44,332 nt of DNA from Novosphingobium sp. AP12 (GTDB lineage: Bacteria > Pseudomonadota > Alphaproteobacteria > Sphingomonadales > Sphingomonadaceae), in the NCBI RefSeq assembly GCF_000281975.1, contig NZ_AKKE01000045.1:1-44332 (forward strand), given 5' to 3'. Of this stretch, positions 32,862 through 43,022 are shown piece after piece (position 1 is the first letter of the stretch; every line of letters starts with the position of its first letter). The position numbers and the translations under genes are program-made. A model generated the notes under the pieces. That model made no database searches. It was not told the DNA's origin and saw only the letters and a list, made by a program, of their open reading frames with translations.

Positions 32862-33416
32862 ATGAATATGGGTCTGCAAATTCCGGATGTGATCGACGGG
32901 CGTCGTCCGGCGCTGATGCACATCTTTCCGCGGCTGACGCCGAAACAGCACGAGGTGCTGCGCTTCGTCGCGGAGAATCGCACCAGCAAGGAGATCGCCT
33001 GGGAGCTCGGCATCTCCGAAAGCGCGGTCAACCAGCGCATCGAGGGCGTTCGCGTCCGGGCCGGCTCGCCGCCGCGGGCGGAGCTGGCGCGTGCCTATCG
33101 TGCTTACCTGCAGGAACTCGAACAAGCCTGTAATCCCGTACCAGATAAGATTCCTCAGGTTCCGGAAGCCCTCCCCGAACCGCCAATCGAGCGGCGGGAC
33201 GAACGTGTCGAACCTCTCGCCCTGGCAGACCCTGTGAACTATTTCGTCACGGCACCCTGGCAGCGCGCGGAGTTCGGCATCATCGTTCCGGAGGTGCTCG
33301 ATGGGGCAAACGCCGGGCTCAGCCGCGCGGCCGCCATGATCGTCATCGCCGGAGGCATGTTGCTGGTGGCGATGGTGGGACTTGGAGTGGTGCGTACGCT
33401 GAGCGAACTGATCTGA
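32862..33416 (+). CDS. LuxR-type HTH regulator with C-terminal membrane anchor
   Basis: 184 residues. The N-terminal LuxR-type helix-turn-helix is 'LTPKQHEVLRFVAENRTSKE' then 'IAWELGISESAVNQRIEGVR' (about residues 25-64). A Pro-rich linker ('PDKIPQVPEALPEPPIERR') leads to a single hydrophobic helix near the C-terminus ('AAAMIVIAGGMLLVAMVGLG'). There is no receiver or autoinducer domain. A DNA-binding domain tethered to the membrane suggests that it senses envelope state or interacts with the membrane proteins encoded next. ATG 32862 or 32868 could be the start. It leads a run of four same-strand genes ending with the RadC-like gene. Confidence 0.85.
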   Translation: MNMGLQIPDVIDGRRPALMHIFPRLTPKQHEVLRFVAENRTSKEIAWELGISESAVNQRIEGVRVRAGSPPRAELARAYRAYLQELEQACNPVPDKIPQVPEALPEPPIERRDERVEPLALADPVNYFVTAPWQRAEFGIIVPEVLDGANAGLSRAAAMIVIAGGMLLVAMVGLGVVRTLSELI

Positions 33417-33501
33417 ATGATCGGACCGGTCTTGTCCCAGCCTCCTGAACCGATTGCTTATGGCGCGCCGAACGGGCCGGTGCCGCTTCAGGGGGACTTG
33501 T

Positions 33502-33837
33502 ATGTCGATGACCATTGCTGCTGCTACCGCACGTATCTCGCGCCAGCTGCCCGAAGCCGAGCTTTCGCTCGATTCCGCCCTGCTCGCATCGGCGCGACTG
33601 ATGGAATCGATGCTGCTGGCACGACAGGTCGACGGCCTGGAGGTCTACACCGGCCAGACCGCGCTGATGCGTCTCGCCAAGGCGCAGCGCACGCTGATCG
33701 AAAGCCAGAACGACATGCTGCGGATCCATCAGGAACTGCGCGGCATCGGCCGGGACGTGAAGGCGCTGGGCGACGAGGAGGGCAGCTGCCCGACCACCGG
33801 CGCGGCCGATGCGGAACCGCTGCTCCGCACAGCCTGA
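33502..33837 (+). CDS. Small helical protein of unknown function
   Basis: 111 residues starting at 'MSMTIAAATARISRQLPEAE'. It is predicted almost wholly helical, with heptad-like spacing in 'LMRLAKAQRTLIESQNDMLR', and has no signal peptide or membrane segment. GGGGGA lies six bases before ATG 33502; the frame is open upstream, but that part is unlikely to be translated. It is 85 bases after the LuxR-type gene and 39 before the membrane-protein gene. I do not recognise a domain. Its length and coiled character suggest a dimer or adaptor, which is inference only. Confidence 0.68.
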   Translation: MSMTIAAATARISRQLPEAELSLDSALLASARLMESMLLARQVDGLEVYTGQTALMRLAKAQRTLIESQNDMLRIHQELRGIGRDVKALGDEEGSCPTTGAADAEPLLRTA

Positions 33838-33876
33838 CCTGTGGATCGCCCGGATCGCGGCGGGGAGGGCAGCGGC

Positions 33877-34407
33877 ATGCCTGACCCGTCCTGGCCGGTG
33901 ATCCTGTGGCATCTGAAAAGTCATATCCAGGCGGCCTGCTATGTACTGCTGTTCCTCTACTCCATCGCCCGCAAGGCGGCGGCACCGGAGTGCATCCTCT
34001 CCGGGCTGCTCTGCGCGATGGTGGGGGTCGACAGGATCTATCATGCCGTCTCGCCGGTGCCGATCCTATGGGGCCATACAGACCTGGTACATCTCGGCAT
34101 CGATGTGGCGATGCTCGCGTGTACCAGCGCCGTCGCGCTGTACGCCAACCGCGTCTATCCGCTGTGGATAGGGGCAGCGCAGATTATCGCGGTATCAGGT
34201 CATGTCTATCGCCTGGCCCTCTCGCAGATCAACGAGTTCGCCTACGACATGATGGTCATGCTGCCCTCCTACATCCAGTTGGTGGCGATGACGCTGGGGC
34301 TCGCATTTCACATGTCGCGGCGCAGGAGACTGGGCAACTATCCGTCCTGGCGTCGCTTATCGAGCCCTACGCCGGCAGCCACGGCGAGGATATCGCGCAC
34401 CGTCTGA
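33877..34407 (+). CDS. Multi-pass membrane protein of unknown function
   Basis: About 176 residues with four to five hydrophobic segments ('AACYVLLFLYSIA', 'ILSGLLCAMVGV', 'LVHLGIDVAMLACTSAVALY', 'PLWIGAAQIIAVSG', 'YIQLVAMTLGLAFHM') followed by a basic tail ('SRRRRLG'). GGGAGG precedes ATG 33877; an upstream in-frame GTG at 33841 is less well placed. No family is recognised. Its last residues, after 'SRRRRLGNYPSW', overlap the start of the RadC-like domain in another frame and look like read-on rather than conserved sequence, so the original end may have been near 34340. Confidence 0.68.
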   Translation: MPDPSWPVILWHLKSHIQAACYVLLFLYSIARKAAAPECILSGLLCAMVGVDRIYHAVSPVPILWGHTDLVHLGIDVAMLACTSAVALYANRVYPLWIGAAQIIAVSGHVYRLALSQINEFAYDMMVMLPSYIQLVAMTLGLAFHMSRRRRLGNYPSWRRLSSPTPAATARISRTV

Positions 34408-34955
34408 TCGGGCGCTTCGGGTCTCTGCGGACGATATATTCCGCTTCCCCCGACGCGCTAGTGGACGCCCTTGCCGAAGCGGGGTCCGAATTGGGCGAGG
34501 GACGGGCGGCGGTGGCGTCTGCCATCGTCGCCGCCCGGCGCCTGTCCGAAGCCGCAACACGGGAAGTGCTGCTGGGTCAGCCCACCGATACGGGCACACT
34601 CGCCTTCCGCCAGTACCTCGTCAGCCGGCTGGGTAGCCGCCGCGAGGAATGCGTGATGGTCCTCTTCTTCACTGGCGATGCACTCTACATTGCCGAAGAC
34701 CTCTACGTCGGCGGCACGCGGGCGGAAATCCGCATTCCGCTGCGTCGCACTGTGCGCCGTGCTTTCGATCTCGATGCGCGGCGCCTCGTCATCGCGCACA
34801 ACCATCCGTCCGGCATACCCCAGCCCAGCGCCGCGGACATCGCCGCCACCGGACGTCTCCGTGAAGTGATCGAGGCCTTGGAGATTGGTCTGGACGATCA
34901 TTGCGTCGTCGCGGGGAATTGCGTGGTGAGCATGCGAGCCATGGGGCTGCTTTAA
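34164..34955 (+). CDS. RadC/JAB-domain protein, start uncertain
   Basis: The conserved part begins near 34338 ('LSVLASLIEPYAGSHGEDIA') and carries the JAMM metal motif 'VIAHNHPSGIPQPSAADIA', as in RadC (UPF0758) proteins, ending 'CVVSMRAMGLL'. The nearest upstream ATG/GTG/TTG in frame is GTG 34164, which would overlap the membrane-protein gene by 244 bases and translate a stretch without RadC character. No standard start lies between 34164 and the domain. CTG 34347 or ATT 34305 would be unconventional starts, and a frameshift from the preceding gene is also possible. RadC-like JAB proteins are often linked to mobile DNA or repair, but a repair role is not proven. Confidence 0.65.
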   Translation: MDRGSADYRGIRSCLSPGPLADQRVRLRHDGHAALLHPVGGDDAGARISHVAAQETGQLSVLASLIEPYAGSHGEDIAHRLIGRFGSLRTIYSASPDALVDALAEAGSELGEGRAAVASAIVAARRLSEAATREVLLGQPTDTGTLAFRQYLVSRLGSRREECVMVLFFTGDALYIAEDLYVGGTRAEIRIPLRRTVRRAFDLDARRLVIAHNHPSGIPQPSAADIAATGRLREVIEALEIGLDDHCVVAGNCVVSMRAMGLL

Positions 34956-35027
34956 GACTGGCGGCGTCGGGGGCTACCGACCTCGCCACGCCCGTCCGGA
35001 CAGGGGCATGTGCAATGTGCAGATGCT

Positions 35028-36008
35028 TCAGGCGGCGATGCAGCGGTTCCGCCCGGCATGCTTCGCCTCGTATAGCGGCACGTCCGCGCGCGCGATCCAG
35101 TCTTCCGCCGTGGCTGTCGTATCGTCGAGGGCGGCAATCCCGAAGCTCGCGGTGATGGCGATGGTGCGGGCGGGCGCGATGGCGATCGGGTGCGCAGCGA
35201 TGGCCGCGCGGTGACGTTCAGCAGCTGCGAGGGCGGCGGCGCCGTCTGCTTCCGGCAGCAGCATCGCGAACTCCTCGCCGCCGATCCGGCCCAGCAGGTC
35301 GGCGTGGCGACCGGAGCCGTGGAGCACTTTCGCCAGTTCGCGCAAAACCGCGTCGCCGGCCGGGTGGCCCCAGGTATCGTTCACCGTCTTGAAGTGGTCG
35401 ATGTCGATCAGCACCAGCGAAGCAGCGTGGCCGTGCCGGCGCGCGCGGGCCATTTCCTTTTCCACCCTGTCGAGGAAGCCGCGCCGGGTCAGGACGCCTG
35501 TGAGCTGGTCGCGCTCGGCGATGCGGCGCAGTTCCATCTCATTGACGACGATGCTGGCGAAGTTCCGCAGGATGGCGATCTCGCCCTCGGAGAAGTCGCG
35601 CGGGCGGGTGTCGATGGCGCACAGCGCTCCGACGTTGTAGCCGTCCGAGGTCACCAACGGCACGCCGGCATAGGCGCGGATATGCGGAGCGCCGTTGACC
35701 AGCGCATTGTCGGCGAAGCGCGAATCCGCTTTTGCATCGGGTATGACAAGCGGCATGCGCTGGCGGATGGTGTGGGTGCAGAACGACACGTCGCGCGGCG
35801 TCTCGGTTGCATCGAGGCCTACCCTGGCCTTGAACCACTGCCGCTCCTCATCCAGCAGCGTCACCACCGATATCGGCACGCCGAGTACGGCCCGCACGAG
35901 GTTCACGACGTTCTCGAAGGGTTCCTCCGGCGGCGTGTCGAGAATGTCCAGACGACGAAGCGCTGCAAGGCGGGCAGTTTCGTCGGCAAGGGCATTCTGG
36001 GCGTACAT
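35028..36008 (-). CDS. GAF-GGDEF diguanylate cyclase
   Basis: 326 residues, soluble. The N-terminal GAF domain (about 25-150) has 'VVTLLDEERQWFKARVG', 'CTHTIRQRMPLVIPDA' and 'YAGVPLVTSDGYNVGALC'. The C-terminal GGDEF domain has 'DQLTGVLTRRGFLDRVE', 'LIDIDHFKTVNDTWGHPAGD' and active-site 'GRIGGEEFAMLLPEA'. The RxxD inhibitory site ('RHAD') lies five residues before GGEEF, so product inhibition by cyclic-di-GMP is expected. It is convergent with the RadC-like gene and divergent from pgm. With the GGDEF-EAL-PilZ protein this gives two cyclic-di-GMP enzymes within 8 kb. Confidence 0.92.
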   Translation of the reverse strand: MYAQNALADETARLAALRRLDILDTPPEEPFENVVNLVRAVLGVPISVVTLLDEERQWFKARVGLDATETPRDVSFCTHTIRQRMPLVIPDAKADSRFADNALVNGAPHIRAYAGVPLVTSDGYNVGALCAIDTRPRDFSEGEIAILRNFASIVVNEMELRRIAERDQLTGVLTRRGFLDRVEKEMARARRHGHAASLVLIDIDHFKTVNDTWGHPAGDAVLRELAKVLHGSGRHADLLGRIGGEEFAMLLPEADGAAALAAAERHRAAIAAHPIAIAPARTIAITASFGIAALDDTTATAEDWIARADVPLYEAKHAGRNRCIAA

Positions 36009-36091
36009 GCTGCAGCATCTCGTTCCGCGCGTGTTCCCCGGCGCAAGGGCAGGGGCGGGGCGACCTTCGCCTCCTTACCGCCCGCGAGTAA

Positions 36092-37870
<1,779 letters not shown>

Positions 37871-37887
37871 GGTCGCCCCCGCCGCGC

Positions 37888-38009
37888 AAGGCGACACAGG
37901 TTTACACGGTTTACACGGTCCAGGGGGAAATGGCGCCTTCCTGGCCCTGAAAGTGTCGCCTTGTGGGGTGACTGGTGTAACCTTGCGTCCCGTGCAAGTG
38001 TCAACTTGC
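37888..38009. repeat. Structured intergenic repeat downstream of pgm
   Basis: AAGGCGACAC (37888-37897) is inverted exactly as GTGTCGCCTT (37953-37962). Between them are two adjacent copies of GGTTTACAC (37899-37907, 37908-37916) and a CCAGG/CCTGG stem. A separate hairpin GCAAGT-GTCA-ACTTGC follows at 37994-38009. It may act as the pgm terminator or be a dispersed sphingomonad repeat. The remaining part of the 426-base gap (38010-38296) holds no gene or clear signal beyond the ribosome site of the next gene. Confidence 0.5.
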
Positions 38010-38296
38010 GCAAGGGCCGCCGCATGGCAGTGAGCCGCGGAAGGCAGGGAAGCAGGTGGGAGGGCGGATCTTCTCACGCGCCCAATCTAACGCGGCGGAC
38101 CATCTGTAGGAAAACGGTTTAGGGTGGCAGGAGGCCCGCCGCTCCCGCGATGAATTGGATATGTTGCGGCGCGAAATTCGCGTAAATTCCCGCCAATTCC
38201 GCGTTATCGCCCTGTGTGTGTATACATGACGGATCGAACTGCTCTTGCCTCGACCCCATCAAGGCGCCATCACGCCGGGCGAGAGAGGAACGCCCT

Positions 38297-39601
38297 ATGA
38301 GCAAGCACATCCATCTGGTCAGCTTCCTGATCAATTCGCCGATCAACCACACCGTGCTCAGCTGGTCGCAGCCCGGCGACAACCGCCTCGACGCTCTGCA
38401 CGACCTCAAGCTGTGGCAGGAATTGGCGCAGACGCTGGAGCGCGGGCGCTTCGACGGCATCTTCTTCGCCGACACGCCCGGCGTGTTCGACCGCTACCGC
38501 GACAGCCACGAGGACGCGGTGAAATACGGCGTGTGCTGGCCCTGCATGGACCCGGTGGTGCTGCTCTCGGCGCTGGCGGCGGCGACCACGCACCTTGGCC
38601 TTGCGGCGACGATGTCTACGAGTTCGTACCAGCCCTGGACGATCGTGCGCCAGCTCGGCACGCTCGACTATCTCTCGGGCGGGCGCGTCGGGTGGAACAT
38701 CGTCACCGGACACCTGCGCGGCGAGCATCGCGCGCTCGGCCTGCACCAGCTGGAGCATGACCGCCGCTACGACCGCGCGGACGAGTACATGGAGGTCTGC
38801 TACAAGCTCTGGAACTCGGTGAAGCCCGGCGCCATCCTCGCCGACCGTGAAAGCGGGATCTACGCCGACCCCTCGAAGGTCGAGTTCATCGACCATCAGG
38901 GCGAATTCTTCTCGTGCCAGACGGTGTCGCCCGTGCTGCCCTCGCCGCAGGGCCATCCGGTGCTGTTCCAGGCGGGCAGTTCCGGGCGCGGCCAGCAGTT
39001 CGCGGTGAGCCACGCCGACGTGGTGTTCTCCATCCAGCCCAACGTGCCGGGCATGAAGCGCTTCACGGTCAACCTCGAGGATGCGGCCAGGGCGGCGGGC
39101 AAGAAGACGCCCGGCGTCAGCTTCGGCATCCAGCCGATCGTCGGCGGCACCGAGGAGGAAGCGAAGCGCAAGCTCGCGGATCTCGTCGAGAAGCTGCCGA
39201 TCGACGCCTGCCTCGCGCGGCTTTCGGGCACCATGGGCGTGGACTTCGCAGGGATGGAACTCGACCAGCCGCTCGCCGAGATCGAGACGCAGGCTTCGCA
39301 GGGGCTGATGAAAGCGTTCTCCAACATCGAGGGCGACAAGCCGCTCACCTTGCGCGAAGTTGCGGTCCGCTGGGGTCTTGCCGTGGGCAAGCCGCAGATC
39401 GTCGGCACCCCCGAGCAGGTGGCAGCCGAGATGGAGCGCATCTGGTGCGAAACCGGTTGCTACGGCTACAACGTGACCCCCACCGTCATGGCCAGCTCGG
39501 TCACCGACTTCGTCGACCAGGTCGTGCCGATCCTGCAGGCGAAGGGCGTCTACCGCACCGAATACGAAGGCACGACGCTGCGCGAGAACCTGGGTCTGTG
39601 A
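38297..39601 (+). CDS. LLM-class FMN-dependent monooxygenase (NtaA/SnaA/DszA family)
   Basis: 434 residues forming a bacterial-luciferase-like TIM barrel that uses reduced flavin supplied by a separate reductase. Typical elements: 'LWQELAQTLERGRFDGIFFA' near the N-terminus, 'MDPVVLLSALAAATTHLGLA', 'SGGRVGWNIVTG' (the NtaA/DszA hallmark), 'RYDRADEYMEVCYKLWNS', 'HPVLFQAGSSGRGQQFA' and 'IVGTPEQVAAEME'. The family oxidises nitrilotriacetate, EDTA, dibenzothiophene sulfone and similar compounds, so the substrate remains open. ATG 38297 follows GAGAGAGGA. Its stop overlaps the GTG of the next gene (GTGA). No flavin reductase is nearby. Confidence 0.9.
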   Translation: MSKHIHLVSFLINSPINHTVLSWSQPGDNRLDALHDLKLWQELAQTLERGRFDGIFFADTPGVFDRYRDSHEDAVKYGVCWPCMDPVVLLSALAAATTHLGLAATMSTSSYQPWTIVRQLGTLDYLSGGRVGWNIVTGHLRGEHRALGLHQLEHDRRYDRADEYMEVCYKLWNSVKPGAILADRESGIYADPSKVEFIDHQGEFFSCQTVSPVLPSPQGHPVLFQAGSSGRGQQFAVSHADVVFSIQPNVPGMKRFTVNLEDAARAAGKKTPGVSFGIQPIVGGTEEEAKRKLADLVEKLPIDACLARLSGTMGVDFAGMELDQPLAEIETQASQGLMKAFSNIEGDKPLTLREVAVRWGLAVGKPQIVGTPEQVAAEMERIWCETGCYGYNVTPTVMASSVTDFVDQVVPILQAKGVYRTEYEGTTLRENLGL

Positions 39602-40764
39602 AGGCGCACAACATTGCGCAGGTGAGGGAGCGGGCGAGGCGCCGCCTGCCGCGCGCGATCTGGGAGTTCATCGAGCGCGGGACCGAAGACGACGTGCTGG
39701 TGAACCGCAACGTCACCGCTCTGCAGGACGTGCGGCTACTGCCGCGTAGTTTGCGCGACGTGTCGCAGCGCTCGGCCGAGATCGAGCTGTTCGGCCGCCG
39801 CCAGCCGCTGCCGCTGGTGATCGCGCCGACCGGCGTGTCCGACCTGCTCTGGCACCGGGGCGAGCGGGCCATCGCCTCTGCTGCGGCGTCGGCGGGCATC
39901 CCCTTCACCCAGACCACCAGCTCGACCACCAGCTTCGCCGACATCGCCAAATGCGCCACTTCGGGCCACTGGATGCAGATGTACCTGTGGGAGCGGCGCG
40001 ACCTCTCGTGGCAGGTGGTGGACGCGGCGCGGGAGAACGGGGCGGACGTGATCGTCCTCACCGTCGACACCCCGATGTGGCCGCTGCGCGAATTCAACAA
40101 GCGCGCCGGCATGTCGAACCCGATCCGGCCCAACGCCACGCTGGTGTCGGACTTCCTCAAGCGGCCCTCGTGGCTGGCCTCGGTCATCTGCCGGTACTAC
40201 CTCGAGGGCGGTCTGCCGCAGTTCGCCAACTATCCGCCCGAGGTCGGCGGCAAGCTCACCGGCACCGTCAGCCGCGTGTCCAACTCGGCCTCGGTCAACT
40301 GGGCCGACGTCGATGAACTGCGCCGCCGCTGGCCGGGCAAGCTGGTCATCAAGGGCGTGCTCTCCGCCGACGATGCCCGCATCGCGCTCGATCACGGGGT
40401 CGACGGCATCGCGGTGTCCAACCACGGGGGCCGCAACTTCGACAGCTCGCCGCCCGCGATCGACGTGCTGGCCGGCATCGTCGACGCTGTGGGGGACCGC
40501 ACCACCGTCCTGTTCGACAGCGGCGTGAGGCGCGGCGCCGACGTGCTCAAGGCGCTGGCGATCGGAGCGAAGGCCGTGCTGATCGGCCGCGCCACGCTTT
40601 ACGGCTGCGCCGCCGGGGGGCAGGCCGGGGCCCGCCACGCGATAGACCTGCTGGCGAACGAGATCGACGTGGCCATGGCGATGCTGGGCGTGACCCGGCT
40701 GGACGAACTGGACCGCAGCTACCTGGTGCCGGGGACTTACCGCAACCCGTCGTCCCCGGCCTGA
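39598..40764 (+). CDS. FMN-dependent alpha-hydroxy-acid oxidase/dehydrogenase
   Basis: 388 residues of the lactate/glycolate/mandelate oxidase TIM-barrel family. Motifs: 'VIAPTGVSDLLWHRGE' (early FMN site), 'WMQMYLWERRDLSW', 'VIVLTVDTPMWPLREFNKR', 'LVIKGVLSADDARIALDHG', catalytic His in 'VSNHGGRNFDSSPPAI', and 'VLFDSGVRRGADVLKALAIG'. GTG 39598 overlaps the monooxygenase stop by four bases, so the two are translationally coupled and likely act on the same substrate series: the monooxygenase could release a 2-hydroxy acid or glyoxylate-type product that this enzyme oxidises. That pathway is inference. The gene ends just before convergent malQ. Confidence 0.9.
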   Translation: MKAHNIAQVRERARRRLPRAIWEFIERGTEDDVLVNRNVTALQDVRLLPRSLRDVSQRSAEIELFGRRQPLPLVIAPTGVSDLLWHRGERAIASAAASAGIPFTQTTSSTTSFADIAKCATSGHWMQMYLWERRDLSWQVVDAARENGADVIVLTVDTPMWPLREFNKRAGMSNPIRPNATLVSDFLKRPSWLASVICRYYLEGGLPQFANYPPEVGGKLTGTVSRVSNSASVNWADVDELRRRWPGKLVIKGVLSADDARIALDHGVDGIAVSNHGGRNFDSSPPAIDVLAGIVDAVGDRTTVLFDSGVRRGADVLKALAIGAKAVLIGRATLYGCAAGGQAGARHAIDLLANEIDVAMAMLGVTRLDELDRSYLVPGTYRNPSSPA

Positions 40765-40776
40765 CCGGGGACCGGA

Positions 40777-42789
40777 TCAAGTTCGGGGCGACGTAAGTCT
40801 TCGCTCCTCGTCCAGCGCCCGCACTCGTGCCGCGGTATCCTCATTGTCCAGTAGCACCGACAGCGGCGCATCCAGCCGGCGTCGCCAGTTCGGGTGCTCG
40901 GTGATCGTGCCCGGCAGGTTGGGTTGTTCTACCTCCGCCAGCAGGTCCTCGAGCGGGGCGATCGCCAGCACGCAGGGCGTGCGGCCGATGTGGCGCAGCG
41001 CGGCTTCCACCACGGGCGCGGGGTCGTCCGGCAAAGGGCGCGGCGCGGTGTCGCCGGTCAGGGTGGCCCAGAGCAGGCCCCGGTCCCAATCGCGGCGTTC
41101 CTCGGCCTCGGCGCGCGTGGTGCCCGGGGGCAGGCGGCCCAGCTTCTCCGCCCAGTCGAGGTCGCGGCCGGTCCACCAGCCGGCGACGGTGGCGGTGTCG
41201 TGGGTCCCGGTCATGGCGGCGGCCTGCGCGTCGTAGTCGGCCGCGCCGATGAAGCCGTCGTCCGGCGCGCGCTCGAACCACAGCACGCGCATGCCGAGCA
41301 TCCCGCGCGCGGTGATGGCCGGGCCGAAGCCGCCGGGCATGGTGCCGAGGTCTTCGGCGACGATCAGCGCGTTCGCAAGATGCGCCTCCAGCGCGGCAAG
41401 GCGGACGAGGTCGTCGAACGGATAGGTGAGATAGGCTCCCGCGCTCGACGGCTGGCCTTCCGGCACCACCCATAGCCGCGCGAGGCCAAAGGCATGGTCG
41501 ATCCGCAGCGCGCCCGAAGTCGCCAGCGCGGCGCGGATCGTCTCGATCCACGGGCCGTAGCCGCTGCGCGCGAGGCCGCGCGGGCTGAAGCCGGTGAGCA
41601 TCCAGTTCTGCCCGAGCGGCCCGAGCGGATCGGGCGGCGCGCCGATCGTCAGTCCCTGCAGCAGTGCATCGCCCATCGACCAGGCATCCGCCCCGCCGGT
41701 ATGCACGCCCACCGCGAGGTCGGCGAGCAGGCCGACCGCCATGCCCGCTTCCCGCGCCCGCGCCTGGACGACGGCGAGGCTCTCGCGCGCCAGCCACTGG
41801 GTGAAGAGGTGGAAGGCGACCTCCTCGGCGGTGTCGCGCGCGAACTTGGCGACCGCCTTGCCGTCGGGGTCGTGGTAGGCGGGGGGCCATGCCTGCCAGC
41901 CATGCGCGCCCTTTGCGCGGAAATGGACGTCGAGCGCGTCGTATAGCGCCTGCCGCCTCAGGCCCTCGCCGTGGGGCGCGTTGTCGCGCGCGATGCGTTC
42001 GCGGGTGGCGGCGTCGAGGCCGGCGAACACCGTGCGGAGCTGCGCCAGGCGGCGGGGCAGGGCGCTTTCCCAGTCGATCAGCTCATCCGCGCCAGCGTCG
42101 TCCCCGGGCAGCGGCGGCAGGCCGAGCAATTCGGGGCTGCCCATCGCACCGTTGAGATAGAGGCGGCTCGACGGGGAGTAAGGGCTGAAATCATGGCCGT
42201 AGCCCGCGAACAGCGCGTGGACCGGGTTGATCGCCAGCGCGTCCGCCCCGCGCGCGGCGAAGGCATCGACGGCCTCGGCGAGTTCCGAGAAGGTCCCGAA
42301 GGCGCGCGGTGACGCTCCGCGCAGGGCGGGTATCTGGACGGCCGGCCCCCAGATGCGGCCCTTGCCCAGCCTCTCCACCGAGGGACATTCGCGCGGGGCG
42401 ACGGCGAGGGTGAGGGCATGGCCATTGATCGTGAGCGCGTGGTAGCCCGGCTCGTCCACCGGCGGCAGGGTCCAGGTGGACAGGTCGAGGCTGCGCGGGG
42501 TTCCGTCCGGCCCGGCAATCTCGGCATGAGCGAGGCTTGGCGGCAGCGGGATCGGCATGCCGACATCGGCGACCAGCATTTTCGGCGGCTCTGCGCGCTC
42601 GCGGCGGACCTGATCGAGGCTGGCGGCGATGTCTTCCTGAGTGATCGCCGGATAGCCGAGAGCGGTCGCGATCGCGGCCAGCGAGGCGTCGCTGACGGTC
42701 TGCTCGTCGCCTTCCGAACTCCACCAGATGCGCACGAGGCCGATCGCCTCGGCGAGGGCGTGCAATTCGGGCGCATGCGATGGCTGCAT
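40777..42789 (-). CDS. malQ: MalQ, 4-alpha-glucanotransferase (GH77)
   Basis: 670 residues; transfers alpha-1,4-glucan segments between maltodextrins (amylomaltase). Seen: 'NPVHALFAGYGHDFSPYSPS' (substrate entry), 'LRIDHAFGLARLWVVP' with the nucleophile Asp, 'LIVAEDLGTMPGG' with the acid/base Glu, and 'MTGTHDTATVAGWW' with the transition-state Asp. The N-terminal about 150 residues are the extra domain of long bacterial MalQ proteins. ATG 42789 is the first in the frame. It converges with the alpha-hydroxy-acid oxidase gene 13 bases away. No glgB, glgP or glgX is in the window, though such genes may lie elsewhere. Confidence 0.94.
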   Translation of the reverse strand: MQPSHAPELHALAEAIGLVRIWWSSEGDEQTVSDASLAAIATALGYPAITQEDIAASLDQVRRERAEPPKMLVADVGMPIPLPPSLAHAEIAGPDGTPRSLDLSTWTLPPVDEPGYHALTINGHALTLAVAPRECPSVERLGKGRIWGPAVQIPALRGASPRAFGTFSELAEAVDAFAARGADALAINPVHALFAGYGHDFSPYSPSSRLYLNGAMGSPELLGLPPLPGDDAGADELIDWESALPRRLAQLRTVFAGLDAATRERIARDNAPHGEGLRRQALYDALDVHFRAKGAHGWQAWPPAYHDPDGKAVAKFARDTAEEVAFHLFTQWLARESLAVVQARAREAGMAVGLLADLAVGVHTGGADAWSMGDALLQGLTIGAPPDPLGPLGQNWMLTGFSPRGLARSGYGPWIETIRAALATSGALRIDHAFGLARLWVVPEGQPSSAGAYLTYPFDDLVRLAALEAHLANALIVAEDLGTMPGGFGPAITARGMLGMRVLWFERAPDDGFIGAADYDAQAAAMTGTHDTATVAGWWTGRDLDWAEKLGRLPPGTTRAEAEERRDWDRGLLWATLTGDTAPRPLPDDPAPVVEAALRHIGRTPCVLAIAPLEDLLAEVEQPNLPGTITEHPNWRRRLDAPLSVLLDNEDTAARVRALDEERRLTSPRT

Positions 42790-42844
42790 CTGGGGTGTCT
42801 GCTCCTCGGGCGGCGGCCCTATCCGGTTTGAAGCACCTGGGTAG

Positions 42845-42916
42845 GTTCATGTCGAGCGAAGTCGCGAGGTCATGCACCGTGCGTGGTGTCTCGACTTCGC
42901 TCGGCACGAACGGAGA
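42845..42916. repeat. Sphingomonad-type REP-like inverted repeat
   Basis: CGAGCGAAGTCG (42853-42864) is inverted exactly as CGACTTCGCTCG (42892-42903), with flanking GTTCATGT... and ...GCACGAACGG extending the symmetry. Elements with a 'CTCGACTTCGCTCG' core are frequent in sphingomonad intergenic DNA. It lies in the divergent gap between malQ and the hydrolase and may act as a transcript-end or stability hairpin. Confidence 0.68.
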
Positions 42917-43022
42917 TGGCACGGCGCTCCCCTTCGAACCGCGCGGGCGATCGTTCCAATGCGGGGACTTGCGCCCGCCGCCCGGGCGCTCGACGATGCC
43001 GCAAAATCACGGGAGAGAGACA

